A stretch of 64,000 nucleotides of DNA. Origin: Saprospiraceae bacterium. Lineage in GTDB: Bacteria > Bacteroidota > Bacteroidia > Chitinophagales > Saprospiraceae. The number at the start of each line of letters is the position of its first letter. Position 1 is the stretch's first letter. The translations under genes were made by a program, and so were the position numbers. The notes beneath the pieces are model-generated. The model was not told the DNA's origin. It did not search any database and saw nothing but the letters and a program-made list of their open reading frames with translations. The stretch lies in NCBI GenBank assembly GCA_016715965.1, contig JADJXG010000001.1, positions 3,539,501 to 3,603,500 on the forward strand. Reading direction: 5' to 3'. Below are positions 1 through 7,092 of this stretch, piece by piece.

Positions 1-377
1 CAAGAGTTTATTATCACGGTGAAGTTGAAAGTTCTTCCGAATTTATTAAACAGTTTCCATTGTTTGTGGTACCATTGAGGGCGGGTTCAGGACTGCGCAT
101 TAAAATACTTGAAGCCATGTCTATGGGTAGGATAGTAATTTCAAGTTCAATTGGTCTTGAAGGAATTTTGGCTCAACACCAAAAGCAAGTATTTATCGCT
201 GATCAACCGGAACAATACTTAAAGGCTTTGGAATATATACATGAAAACAAAGGACGATTGCCAGAAATATCTGCTTCAGCAAGCCAATTTATTCAAATGA
301 ATTTTGACCAGGACTTACTCGCAGACCAGTTGATGAAGGCATATCAAAAAGCATTGACTGAAGCACCTCATGCATAA
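1..377 (+). CDS. Glycosyltransferase family 4, C-terminal part (cut by window start)
   Basis: The open frame runs in from the left edge (first full codon at base 3) and ends with TAA at 375-377, so only about 124 C-terminal residues are visible. The segment LRAGSGLRIKILEAMSMGR matches the nucleotide-sugar binding part of GT4 (group 1) glycosyltransferases, with the two glutamates of the E-x7-E type loop region near ILEAMSMG and IGLEGI. Such enzymes transfer a sugar from a nucleotide donor to a polysaccharide or lipid-linked acceptor in the cytosol. A GT2 gene starts 6 bases downstream in the same frame, which suggests a shared polysaccharide locus. The TTG at 60 is an internal leucine and not the start. 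The acceptor sugar cannot be told. Confidence 0.85.
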   Translation, partial: RVYYHGEVESSSEFIKQFPLFVVPLRAGSGLRIKILEAMSMGRIVISSSIGLEGILAQHQKQVFIADQPEQYLKALEYIHENKGRLPEISASASQFIQMNFDQDLLADQLMKAYQKALTEAPHA

Positions 378-383
378 CCCATT

Positions 384-1592
384 GTGATTGTCCTTCAATT
401 CCTTTTTTATGGAAGTCTTTTATTGCTGTTACACAGTTATGTCATTTATCCTTTCAGTTTAAAACTCTTTCTTTGGCTAAGAAATTTCAACACGCAGGTC
501 AAAGAACTCGATGAATTTGAGTTACCTTTTGTCTCTACCATCACAGCTGTTTTTAATGAGGAATCTGTTATACAACAAAAAGTGATTTCAATTCTTGAAA
601 GTGATTACCCGAAAAACAAGTTAAATGTGTATTTAGGTTCGGATTGTTCGACAGATCGCTCGGACTTTCTGATGTTACAATTGGCCAAGGAAAATTCAAA
701 TATTCATTTTGCCAGATTTGATCAAAGAAGAGGAAAGGCTTCAGTAGTAAATGATTTGGTGGAAAACTCATTCCAAGTTCATGCTCAGAACGAAAACCAC
801 ATCCTAATTTTTACAGACGCAAATGTAATTCTTGATACAAAAGCGATCAGAAATATGGTGCGACATTTTATTGATTCCAATATTGGATTGGTGGACTCAC
901 GAATTATCCCATTCAATCAGGTTGTCACTGGGATTGCTCCGGCAGAAATTAGATATATAAACCTAGAAACATTGGTAAAAAATTGGGAAGGTAAACTATG
1001 GGGTGTGATGATGGGCGCATTTGGAGGTTGCTTTGCCGTGCGCTCCACTTTGGTGTCAAAAATACCCACCTACCTAATCACCGATGATTTCTATTTGAGC
1101 ATGATGGTATTGGAACAAGGTGCAAGTTGTATAAATGATACCGAGGCAATATGTTATGAAGGAATTCCAAGTCAAATGAAAGAAGAATTTAAGCGGAAAT
1201 TACGCATATCATCCGGCAATTTTCAAAGCCTTGCTGTGTTCAAACATTTTTTATATACTGCTCCTATTAGCAGGGCCTATGCTTTTATTTCACACAAAGT
1301 GTTTCGGTGGCTTGGACCTCTGTTTTTGCTTCTCATGTACCTGACATCAGGGTGTTTAGCCATTGGCTTTGGTAATTATTATATTCCTGTTTTTATTACT
1401 GTCAATATTTTGTTTTTTGCCATCCCTGCCATCGATTGGATTTTGAGTCGGATCGGCATTCATGTCATGATATTAAGAGGGATCCGATATTTTATTTCCA
1501 TGAACCTTGCATTGCTCTTAGGGTTATTTAGGTATTTAAAGGGGATCAAGCACAGTGTTTGGGAGCCGCCAAAAAGAAATCATATCACATGA
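384..1592 (+). CDS. Membrane-anchored family 2 glycosyltransferase
   Basis: This 402-residue protein has an N-terminal membrane segment (about residues 3-31), a GT-A catalytic domain, and about three C-terminal membrane segments (about 310-390). The GT2 motifs are visible: the nucleotide-binding DCSTD at 87-91, TDAN at 144-147 in place of the DxD motif, TDDFYLS at 233-239 carrying the likely catalytic Asp, and RKLRISSGNFQ at about 271-281 in the place of the acceptor-side (Q/R)xxRW motif. The layout resembles processive or polyprenyl-linked GT2 enzymes such as those of exopolysaccharide synthesis. The start is GTG at 384, 6 bases after the upstream GT4 stop; no ATG is available nearby. Its stop overlaps the ribB start as ATGA. 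The sugar and acceptor are unknown. Confidence 0.85.
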   Translation: MIVLQFLFYGSLLLLLHSYVIYPFSLKLFLWLRNFNTQVKELDEFELPFVSTITAVFNEESVIQQKVISILESDYPKNKLNVYLGSDCSTDRSDFLMLQLAKENSNIHFARFDQRRGKASVVNDLVENSFQVHAQNENHILIFTDANVILDTKAIRNMVRHFIDSNIGLVDSRIIPFNQVVTGIAPAEIRYINLETLVKNWEGKLWGVMMGAFGGCFAVRSTLVSKIPTYLITDDFYLSMMVLEQGASCINDTEAICYEGIPSQMKEEFKRKLRISSGNFQSLAVFKHFLYTAPISRAYAFISHKVFRWLGPLFLLLMYLTSGCLAIGFGNYYIPVFITVNILFFAIPAIDWILSRIGIHVMILRGIRYFISMNLALLLGLFRYLKGIKHSVWEPPKRNHIT

Positions 1593-2692
1593 TACATTTT
1601 CACAATATTGAAGAAGCAATTGCTGATTTTAGAAATGGAAAGCTCCTGATCGTGGTAGATGATGAAGACCGTGAAAATGAAGGAGATTTTATTTGTGCGG
1701 CGGAAAACATAACCCCTGAAATGGTCAATTTCATGGCAAAGGTAGGAAGAGGATTAATCTGTGCGCCAATGACCGAAGAAAGGGCTGAAAAGTTGAATTT
1801 ACCTTTGATGGTGCGATCAAACACCTCACTTCATGAAACTGCTTTTACGGTATCTGTTGACCTCATTGGACATGGTTGCTCTACAGGTATATCAGCGCAT
1901 GATCGGGCTAAAACTCTCCGAGCTTTGGCAAATGAGGATTTTGTAACATCAGATTTTGCCCGGCCCGGTCATATATTTCCCTTACGGGCCAAATCCGGAG
2001 GAGTTTTACAAAGGACAGGGCACACAGAAGCTGCAGTTGACCTTGCAAAACTTGCAGGGTTAAGTCCAGTCTCGGTATTGGTGGAAATTTTAAATGAAGA
2101 TGGATCCATGGCGCGGTTGCCAGAGCTGATCGAAAAATCCAAAGAGCTAGACCTTAAAATCATTTCTATCAGCGACCTTATTGAATACAGATTGCGCAGT
2201 GAAAGGCTCATCCAATGTGAAGGAAGATCAAAAATGGAAATCAATGGTCAAACCTTTGAAATTATTCAGTACAAACAGTTCAATAGCAATGACAAACACA
2301 TTGCATTGGTCAAAGGGGAAATCAATCACGAGAAAATAATCCCAATCCGGGCCCAATATTGCGAAGGTTTTACAGAAATAATTGACCTCATGGTTTTTCA
2401 GGAAAAGGCCATTTTGTCGAAAGCACTTAACTACATACAAAATCAGGATTGTGGAGTAATATTGATGTTATCCAATGAAGGAAAGGAAAAATTTCCATTG
2501 CGGCGAATCATACCGGACACACCCAAACCAAGCCCTCATCCAGAACAAGATCAAAGAGAAATAGGAATTGGGAGTCAAATATTAAAAGACCTTGGTGTAA
2601 AAAAAATGAGAATTCTTTCCAACAACCCTAGAAAAAATATTGCGGTAGAAGCCTATGGACTAGAAGTTATCGACTATGTAAAATTTGGCTGA
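1589..2692 (+). CDS. ribB: 3,4-dihydroxy-2-butanone 4-phosphate synthase with degenerate GTP cyclohydrolase II-like C-terminus
   Basis: RibB converts ribulose 5-phosphate into the four-carbon precursor of riboflavin. The N-terminal domain (about residues 1-200) is intact: VDDEDRENEGDF carries the acidic metal-binding loop, and GGVLQRTGHTEAAVDL is the conserved second active-site segment. The C-terminal 165 residues align with RibA (GTP cyclohydrolase II) only at their ends, for example REIGIGSQILKDLGV and LSNNPRKN. The zinc-binding segment (normally GDVFGSxxCDCG) and the GRGIGL segment are absent, so GTP cyclohydrolase activity is unlikely. I chose ATG 1589 because it makes an ATGA overlap with the upstream gene and precedes the conserved domain; a TTG at 1559 would add ten unconserved residues. 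A separate RibA should exist elsewhere in the genome. Confidence 0.9.
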   Translation: MIHFHNIEEAIADFRNGKLLIVVDDEDRENEGDFICAAENITPEMVNFMAKVGRGLICAPMTEERAEKLNLPLMVRSNTSLHETAFTVSVDLIGHGCSTGISAHDRAKTLRALANEDFVTSDFARPGHIFPLRAKSGGVLQRTGHTEAAVDLAKLAGLSPVSVLVEILNEDGSMARLPELIEKSKELDLKIISISDLIEYRLRSERLIQCEGRSKMEINGQTFEIIQYKQFNSNDKHIALVKGEINHEKIIPIRAQYCEGFTEIIDLMVFQEKAILSKALNYIQNQDCGVILMLSNEGKEKFPLRRIIPDTPKPSPHPEQDQREIGIGSQILKDLGVKKMRILSNNPRKNIAVEAYGLEVIDYVKFG

Positions 2693-2780
2693 GAAATAAA
2701 AATTACCATGGATTTATCAATGTCATTCCGAAGGTAATTTTCACAAAATGGAAAGAATCAAACCAAAAACGATCAGAAGA

Positions 2781-3449
2781 TTACCCTCCTAATTTTGCCC
2801 CTACCCTTTTGTGATCATCTAAAAAGATCTGTAAGCCGATGTCAGTCAAAGGATGTTTAAGCAAACCCAAAATTGCGCTTAAAGGACAGGTAACAATATC
2901 TGCCCCGGCTTTTGCAGATTCTACAATTTGTCGAGAGTTTCTGATGGAGGCAGCTAAAATTTGAGTTTCATAACCCTGAACAGAATACACTTCATAAATT
3001 TCTGAAATGAGTTGTAATCCATCCCAATTGGTATCATCGATTCGACCAATAAAAGGAGAAAGATAAGTTGCACCTGCCTTGGCCGCGAGAATGGCCTGCC
3101 CGGCACTAAAAACCAATGTGCAGTTTGTTTTTATATTCAATTTGCTAAACTCAACGATGGCTTTGACACCCGCCTTGATCATGGGTACTTTGACAACAAT
3201 ATTAGCTGCAATATCAGCCAACTCCCTACCCTCTCTGACCATACCTTCAAAATCAGTTGAAATAACTTCAGCACTCACATCTCCTTCTACCAAATCACAG
3301 ATCTTCTTATAATGGGTATAGATATTCTGTTTTCCAGAAATTCCTTCCTTTGCCATCAAACTGGGATTGGTGGTTACGCCATCCAATATTCCCAATTCTT
3401 TGGCTTCAATGATATTGTCCAAATTAGCGGTGTCAATAAAAAATTTCAT
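2781..3449 (-). CDS. fsa: Fructose-6-phosphate aldolase / small transaldolase family protein
   Basis: This 222-residue protein is full length for the small (type 3B, MipB/TalC) transaldolase family. It opens with MKFFIDTAN and contains GVTTNPSL and the Schiff-base lysine in ANIVVKVPM (Lys87). Members are either fructose-6-phosphate aldolases or true transaldolases of the pentose phosphate pathway, and sequence alone does not settle which. The gene begins 25 bases downstream of the SRP RNA gene on the same strand. I found no separate TAnnTTTG element between them, so part of its expression could come from readthrough of that strong promoter. Confidence 0.88.
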   Translation of the reverse strand: MKFFIDTANLDNIIEAKELGILDGVTTNPSLMAKEGISGKQNIYTHYKKICDLVEGDVSAEVISTDFEGMVREGRELADIAANIVVKVPMIKAGVKAIVEFSKLNIKTNCTLVFSAGQAILAAKAGATYLSPFIGRIDDTNWDGLQLISEIYEVYSVQGYETQILAASIRNSRQIVESAKAGADIVTCPLSAILGLLKHPLTDIGLQIFLDDHKRVGAKLGG

Positions 3450-3474
3450 GAAGCTTGGTTTGAGAACTAAAAAA

Positions 3475-3562
3475 GGTAAGAGTCCATCGCACCGCTCAAC
3501 TTCACGCCCTTGCTGTATTTCTACCCTGGGGGATTAGAAGGAGCTGGTCGTGAACCCTCACC
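3475..3562 (-). ncRNA. ffs: Signal recognition particle RNA (4.5S-like, small bacterial type)
   Basis: Read on the minus strand, this stretch holds the conserved SRP Alu-less hairpin: CAGG, a GUA stem, a GAAA tetraloop, a UAC stem, then AGCA and AGGG (about 3506-3530). These are the GNRA cap and asymmetric loop bound by the Ffh M domain. The ends close the structure: GGTGAGGGTT at the 5' end pairs over 10 positions with the segment ending CTTACC at the 3' end, G-U pairs included. A run of T follows directly (3474-3469), and a TTAA/TAATTTTG promoter lies just upstream. The RNA acts with Ffh and FtsY in co-translational membrane targeting. It sits between rluA and fsa. The exact ends are inferred from pairing, about 88 nt. 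Confidence 0.88.
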
Positions 3563-3567
3563 AACCG

Positions 3568-3599
3568 CAAAATTAGCATTATTTATGTGATCTGATTAA
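3568..3599 (-). promoter_or_regulatory. SRP RNA promoter (TTAA-N20-TAATTTTG)
   Basis: On the minus strand the -7 element TAATTTTG (3575-3568) ends 5 bases before the predicted RNA 5' end. A TTAA lies exactly 20 bases upstream (3599-3596) at the -33 position, inside the end of rluA. The -7 matches the Bacteroidota primary sigma consensus TAnnTTTG fully; the -33 differs from TTTG. Confidence 0.7.
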
Positions 3600-4275
3600 A
3601 AAATTGATCCATTCCATCCCAGTATCCGACCAATTTGGGAAAATGGGTAAATTCCATGCGCTCTTTAAGAACCGGGTGTACAAACGCAATTTTATAAGCG
3701 TACAAACACAAATCATAAGCTGGTTTTGGTAAAGTGTTACCATATTTTACATCACCGAGTAGCGGACAACCAATATAAGCCAATTGTGCTCTGATTTGAT
3801 GAGATCTACCTGTGATCAATTTTATACGCAGCAAGTATTTTTCATCCTTTTCACCTATTAACTCATATTGCAGTTTGGCGTCTTTTGATCCTTCAATAAA
3901 TTGTTCGTGAACAGTAGTTTTATTGACTTTTTCGTCTTTGATTAAATAATGACCAAGCTCCTCTGAATTTTTGGGTGGTTTGAACTTGGTAATGGCAAGA
4001 TAATATTTGTCAACTTTACGTTCTTTAATTTGATCGTGTAAGCGCATAAATGCTTTGGTGGTTTTTGCCATCACCATTATTCCACCCACTGGTCTATCGT
4101 ATCTTTGCAAAAGCCCTAAATAAACATCCCCAGGTTTGTTGTATTTTTCCTTAAGATAGGCTTTAACAATGTCCACCAGATTGGGATGACCAGAGCTGTC
4201 ACCTTGTGACAAAAGTCCCGGATACTTCTCCAAAACAATAATGTGGTTATCTTCGTAAATTATTTTTGGATACAT
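3583..4275 (-). CDS. RluA-family pseudouridine synthase
   Basis: This protein of about 230 residues isomerises uridine to pseudouridine in rRNA or tRNA. The catalytic aspartate lies in the segment LLQRYDRPVGGIMVMAKT (Asp60 with this start), which corresponds to the family motif HRLDRxxSG with His, Leu and Ser replaced by Gln, Tyr and Gly. GRSHQIRAQLAYIG near residues 175-190 is the second conserved core segment. There is no N-terminal S4 domain, so it is the short RluA/RluC-like form. I chose ATG at 4275 because a TAATTTTG promoter element lies just upstream (4292-4285) and would overlap the alternative TTG start at 4287. The start shares its CATG with divergent mqnD. The target uridine is not predictable. 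Confidence 0.86.
   Translation of the reverse strand: MYPKIIYEDNHIIVLEKYPGLLSQGDSSGHPNLVDIVKAYLKEKYNKPGDVYLGLLQRYDRPVGGIMVMAKTTKAFMRLHDQIKERKVDKYYLAITKFKPPKNSEELGHYLIKDEKVNKTTVHEQFIEGSKDAKLQYELIGEKDEKYLLRIKLITGRSHQIRAQLAYIGCPLLGDVKYGNTLPKPAYDLCLYAYKIAFVHPVLKERMEFTHFPKLVGYWDGMDQFFNQIT
4261..4268 (+). promoter_or_regulatory. mqnD -7 promoter element
   Basis: TATTTTTG matches TAnnTTTG and ends 5 bases before the mqnD ATG, predicting a leader of about 2 bases. It lies within the first codons of rluA on the other strand. No TTTG is seen at -33. Confidence 0.55.
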
Positions 4276-5116
4276 GCCGAACCACAAAATTAAGCTGACT
4301 TTAGCGATTTCACCTTGCCCAAATGATACCTTTATCTTTGGCCATTGGATTTTAGGAATTCGCCACCCTGATTTCCAATTGAAATTGGACCCTCCTGAGA
4401 CTCAATTTCTAGATATCCAAGAGTTAAACAAGGAAGCGCTCAAGGGTTCAAAAGATGTAATCAAAGTAAGTGCAGCTCATGCAGCAAAGCTTTTGGACCA
4501 TTATCAAATATTAAATTGTGGTGGAGCATTGGGCTTAGATTGCGGACCTCTCCTTATAGGAAAGAAGTTTCTCTCAGAAGAAGAAATCAATGATTGCGAG
4601 ATTATATTACCTGGTGAAAATACAACCGCAAGATTTCTTTTTGACTTTAGTTACCCCAATGCCAAGTACAAAAAGTATCGTATATTTTCAGAAGTAGAAC
4701 AACAGGTTTTGCAAAATAATAAAACGCTTGGCGTGATCATTCATGAGAGTAGATTTACTTATAGAGAAAAATGTCTGGTGTGCATCAAAGATTTGGGTAA
4801 AAATTGGGTTGAAAAGACCAATCTACCCATTCCTCTAGGACTTATCATGGTTAGAAAAGACCTACCAATCAATATCAAGCATACGATTAAAGAACAAATC
4901 ATTCAATCTATCCAGATGGCAAATGTTTCCAGCAAAGCCATTGATATGTTGATCAAAAGTCACGCATCTGAAATGCTTGATAAGGTCATCCGGGAGCATA
5001 TCTCGCTTTATGTCAACTCTTATAGCATGGATATTGGACCCTCCGGAAGGCAAGCAATTTTCAAATTGTTTAAAACCATGGGTCAAAAGGAAATTCCTGA
5101 AGAAGTTTTTATCTAA
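4274..5116 (+). CDS. mqnD: 1,4-dihydroxy-6-naphthoate synthase (menaquinone, futalosine route)
   Basis: MqnD converts cyclic dehypoxanthine futalosine into 1,4-dihydroxy-6-naphthoate on the futalosine pathway to menaquinone. The 280-residue protein has the two-lobed periplasmic-binding-protein-like fold signature ISPCPNDTFIFGH near the N-terminus, which is diagnostic of MqnD, and GVIIHESRFTY at about 153-163, whose His157 matches the catalytic histidine of the family. The length is typical. The ATG at 4274 is supported by an upstream -7 element and overlaps the start codon of divergent rluA. MqnA, B, C and E are not in this window, but ubiE/menG near the right edge would serve the last step. 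Confidence 0.92.
   Translation: MPNHKIKLTLAISPCPNDTFIFGHWILGIRHPDFQLKLDPPETQFLDIQELNKEALKGSKDVIKVSAAHAAKLLDHYQILNCGGALGLDCGPLLIGKKFLSEEEINDCEIILPGENTTARFLFDFSYPNAKYKKYRIFSEVEQQVLQNNKTLGVIIHESRFTYREKCLVCIKDLGKNWVEKTNLPIPLGLIMVRKDLPINIKHTIKEQIIQSIQMANVSSKAIDMLIKSHASEMLDKVIREHISLYVNSYSMDIGPSGRQAIFKLFKTMGQKEIPEEVFI
4285..4292 (-). promoter_or_regulatory. rluA-family gene -7 promoter element
   Basis: On the minus strand TAATTTTG (4292-4285) matches TAnnTTTG and predicts transcription from about 4281, 6 bases before the ATG. It lies inside the first codons of mqnD. No clear -33 element is present. Confidence 0.55.
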
Positions 5117-5226
5117 TTAATTTTCAATTTGATATGTATTTCAAAATAAAAATTCGTCGATATGGCTAAAATAATCAACATACACATTAAATATATTAAT
5201 AATGTATATTACCTTTACATCGTGTA

Positions 5227-5288
5227 AGTTTTGGTTATTAAATGTAAAAATCAACAAAGCCCATGAAAAGTCATGGGCTTTGTTTTTA
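5227..5288 (+). ncRNA. Putative small RNA unit 1 (repeat box plus 13-bp terminator hairpin)
   Basis: An 18-nt box, AGTTTTGGTTATTAAATG (5227-5244), contains a -7-like AAGTTTTG overlapping it at 5226-5233. Twelve bases downstream is a perfect 13-bp hairpin (5254-5266 with 5271-5283, loop AAAG) followed by five T. If transcription starts about 4 bases after the TTTG, the product would be about 50 nt and would open with ATTAAATG followed at once by a TAA stop. The same 18-nt box recurs in unit 2. An alternative reading is a plain terminator for mqnD, which ends 137 bases upstream. The function is unknown. Confidence 0.4.
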
Positions 5289-5339
5289 TATGATAAATTC
5301 TTTTGTTTTCACATTCGCCATGGAAGGTTTGGCACGATA

Positions 5340-5371
5340 TTTGAATTAACTTAATCGAGTTTTGAGTTTTG
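5340..5371 (+). promoter_or_regulatory. Promoter-like TTTG-N20-GAGTTTTG of unit 2
   Basis: TTTG at 5340-5343 is followed after exactly 20 bases by GAGTTTTG (5364-5371), which matches seven of the eight TAnnTTTG positions. Predicted transcription would start near 5375, inside the shared 18-nt box. Confidence 0.5.
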
Positions 5372-5422
5372 GTTATTAAATGAAGATTTGCCCGTATAAC
5401 GTATGCGGGCATTCTTTTTTTT
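5365..5422 (+). ncRNA. Putative small RNA unit 2 / leader of ald
   Basis: The second copy of the 18-nt box AGTTTTGGTTATTAAATG lies at 5365-5382. Six bases later comes a 9-bp hairpin (5389-5397 with 5403-5411, one G-U pair) followed by TTC and a run of nine T. The architecture repeats unit 1, but the hairpin sequence is different. The predicted product is about 45 nt. It sits 66 bases before the ald start, so it could be an independent small RNA or an attenuator in the ald leader. The reading frame that runs from its ATG (5380) into Ald is probably not used. Confidence 0.4.
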
Positions 5423-5487
5423 GGCAGATCCCTTTCTCATTTGGGCAATCATCGTATTTTCGCCGAAACTTAATTAAAGTCAGGTAT

Positions 5488-6600
5488 ATGATCATAGGAG
5501 TCCCGAAAGAAATCAAATCCAACGAAAACCGAGTAGCACTCAATCCTGCAGGAGCTCTTGAGCTTAGCAAACGAGGTCACACTGTTTATGTCCAATCAGG
5601 AGCTGGGATTGGCAGTGGTTTTTCTGATCAAAATTATATGAGTGCCGGAGCTAAAATCCTTTCAACCATTGAGGAAGTCTATCAGATTGCTGAAATGATC
5701 ATCAAGGTGAAGGAACCCATTGCCAGCGAATATAAACTCATCAAGGAGAACCAGCTCTTGTTTACCTATTTTCATTTTGCTTCCTACGAACCACTTACCA
5801 ATGCTATGATCGAAAGTGGAGCAATATGCCTTGCTTATGAAACTGTGGAACTCCCAGACCGGAGTTTGCCATTGCTAATTCCTATGTCTGAAGTTGCCGG
5901 AAGAATGGCGATTCAGGAAGGCGCAAAATATCTTGAAAAACCACAAAAAGGCAAGGGGATTCTACTTGGCGGCGTACCCGGTGTTCCTCCAGCCAAAGTA
6001 TTAATCCTTGGTGGCGGAATTGTGGGTACTCAAGCGGCAAAAATGGCTGCCGGAATGGGCTCACAGGTGACTTTGATGGACATTAGTCTACCTAGATTGC
6101 GTTATCTTGCGGATGTAATGCCGGCCAACGTTAACACCATGTTTTCAAATGAACTCACCATCAGGGAATTGGTACAATCTCATGATTTAATTATTGGAGC
6201 TGTATTAATTCCTGGAGCTAAAGCCCCAAGCTTGGTGACCAGAGACATGTTACCGACCATGCATCCTGGCACGGTATTGGTCGATGTCGCCATAGACCAA
6301 GGCGGTTGTATTGAAACTTCAAGACCTACTACGCATGACGATCCAATTTACATTATTGATGATGTTGTACATTATTGTGTGGCAAACATGCCGGGGGCGG
6401 TCCCCTATACCTCCACAGTAGCCCTGACCAATGCCACCTTACCTTATGCGATTCAACTCGCTGATAAAGGTTGGAAGCAAGCCTGCCAACAAAACAAATC
6501 CTTAATGATGGGACTCAATGTAGTGCATGGCAAGGTGGTTTACGAAGGGGTGGCCAATGCTTTTAATTTGGAATACAAGCATGTGGAAACCATCCTTTAA
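5488..6600 (+). CDS. ald: Alanine dehydrogenase
   Basis: Ald reversibly deaminates L-alanine to pyruvate with NAD+. The 370-residue protein opens with MIIGVPKEIKSNENRVAL, the family start with the substrate-binding Arg, and has KVKEP at about 73-77, a Rossmann motif ILGGGIVGTQAAKM in the middle, and DQGGCIETSRPTTH toward the C-terminus, all diagnostic of alanine dehydrogenase. An upstream in-frame ATG at 5380 would add 36 residues encoded by a hairpin region, and these do not belong to the family, so 5488 is chosen. The gene stands alone. The duplicated hairpin units upstream may affect its expression. Confidence 0.93.
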   Translation: MIIGVPKEIKSNENRVALNPAGALELSKRGHTVYVQSGAGIGSGFSDQNYMSAGAKILSTIEEVYQIAEMIIKVKEPIASEYKLIKENQLLFTYFHFASYEPLTNAMIESGAICLAYETVELPDRSLPLLIPMSEVAGRMAIQEGAKYLEKPQKGKGILLGGVPGVPPAKVLILGGGIVGTQAAKMAAGMGSQVTLMDISLPRLRYLADVMPANVNTMFSNELTIRELVQSHDLIIGAVLIPGAKAPSLVTRDMLPTMHPGTVLVDVAIDQGGCIETSRPTTHDDPIYIIDDVVHYCVANMPGAVPYTSTVALTNATLPYAIQLADKGWKQACQQNKSLMMGLNVVHGKVVYEGVANAFNLEYKHVETIL

Positions 6601-6710
6601 TTTGATATTTACGCAAATCCTGTGTCTAATTTCTATCTTCCTGACATTCAAAAAAATACGTTTTTTGAAAAAATTGGCAGTGACTTTTTAAAAAAATTTT
6701 AAGCAAAAAA

Positions 6711-6754
6711 TGAATTGATTTTTAGGAAAGTGCGTAACTTACTGTGTCAATTCA
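6711..6754. promoter_or_regulatory. Inverted repeat upstream of the HTH gene
   Basis: TGAATTGA (6711-6718) and TCAATTCA (6747-6754) are perfect 8-bp inverted copies separated by 28 bases, 26 bases before the HTH gene start. This could be an operator, perhaps for autoregulation, or chance in AT-rich DNA. Confidence 0.3.
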
Positions 6755-6780
6755 TTGTTCACTTATCAAACTCAATAAAT

Positions 6781-7032
6781 ATGTACATTACTTTAGAGGA
6801 ACTAAGGGATATCAAACATCGTTTGCCTTCAGGTAGTATTAAAAAAATTGCCGATGAACTAAAAGTGGATGAACAGACCGTCAGAAATTATTTTGGCGCA
6901 AATCATCTGGAAAACTCTGGTAACCACCTTCAGGCTGGTCCCAATGGTGGAATTGTTCAAATCAATGATGAAACAATTCTAAATATGGCCAGACAGATTT
7001 TGTCGGAAACCGGAACTGTTGTTTCCAATTAG
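6781..7032 (+). CDS. Small helix-turn-helix DNA-binding protein
   Basis: The protein has 83 residues. Its N-terminal half, ITLEELRDIKHRLPSG then IKKIADELKVDEQTVRNYF, reads as a helix-turn-helix of the kind in which a recognition helix follows KVDEQTVRNYF. The C-terminal half includes a Gly/Asn-rich linker and a helix around DETILNMARQIL. Small proteins of this type recur in Bacteroidota genomes without a known role. An upstream in-frame ATT/ATG region from 6715 would add 22 unconserved residues and overlap an inverted repeat, so the ATG at 6781 is preferred. It is monocistronic and closed by a terminator. Confidence 0.75.
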   Translation: MYITLEELRDIKHRLPSGSIKKIADELKVDEQTVRNYFGANHLENSGNHLQAGPNGGIVQINDETILNMARQILSETGTVVSN

Positions 7033-7059
7033 AATGATCATTAAGAAAAAGAATAAAAT

Positions 7060-7092
7060 TGCCTGTTCTGATGAGGACGGGCATTTTTATTT
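7060..7092 (+). terminator. Terminator after the HTH gene
   Basis: A 9-bp stem (7060-7068 with 7075-7083, two G-U pairs) is followed by TTTTTATTT. It lies 28 bases after the HTH stop. The rest of 7093-7317 is AT-rich and shows no convincing gene. Confidence 0.7.

Noticed and set aside
5380..5487. N-terminal extension of Ald from ATG 5380
   Set aside because: It translates a hairpin region and has no similarity to the alanine dehydrogenase start, which is MIIGVPKEIKSNE at 5488.
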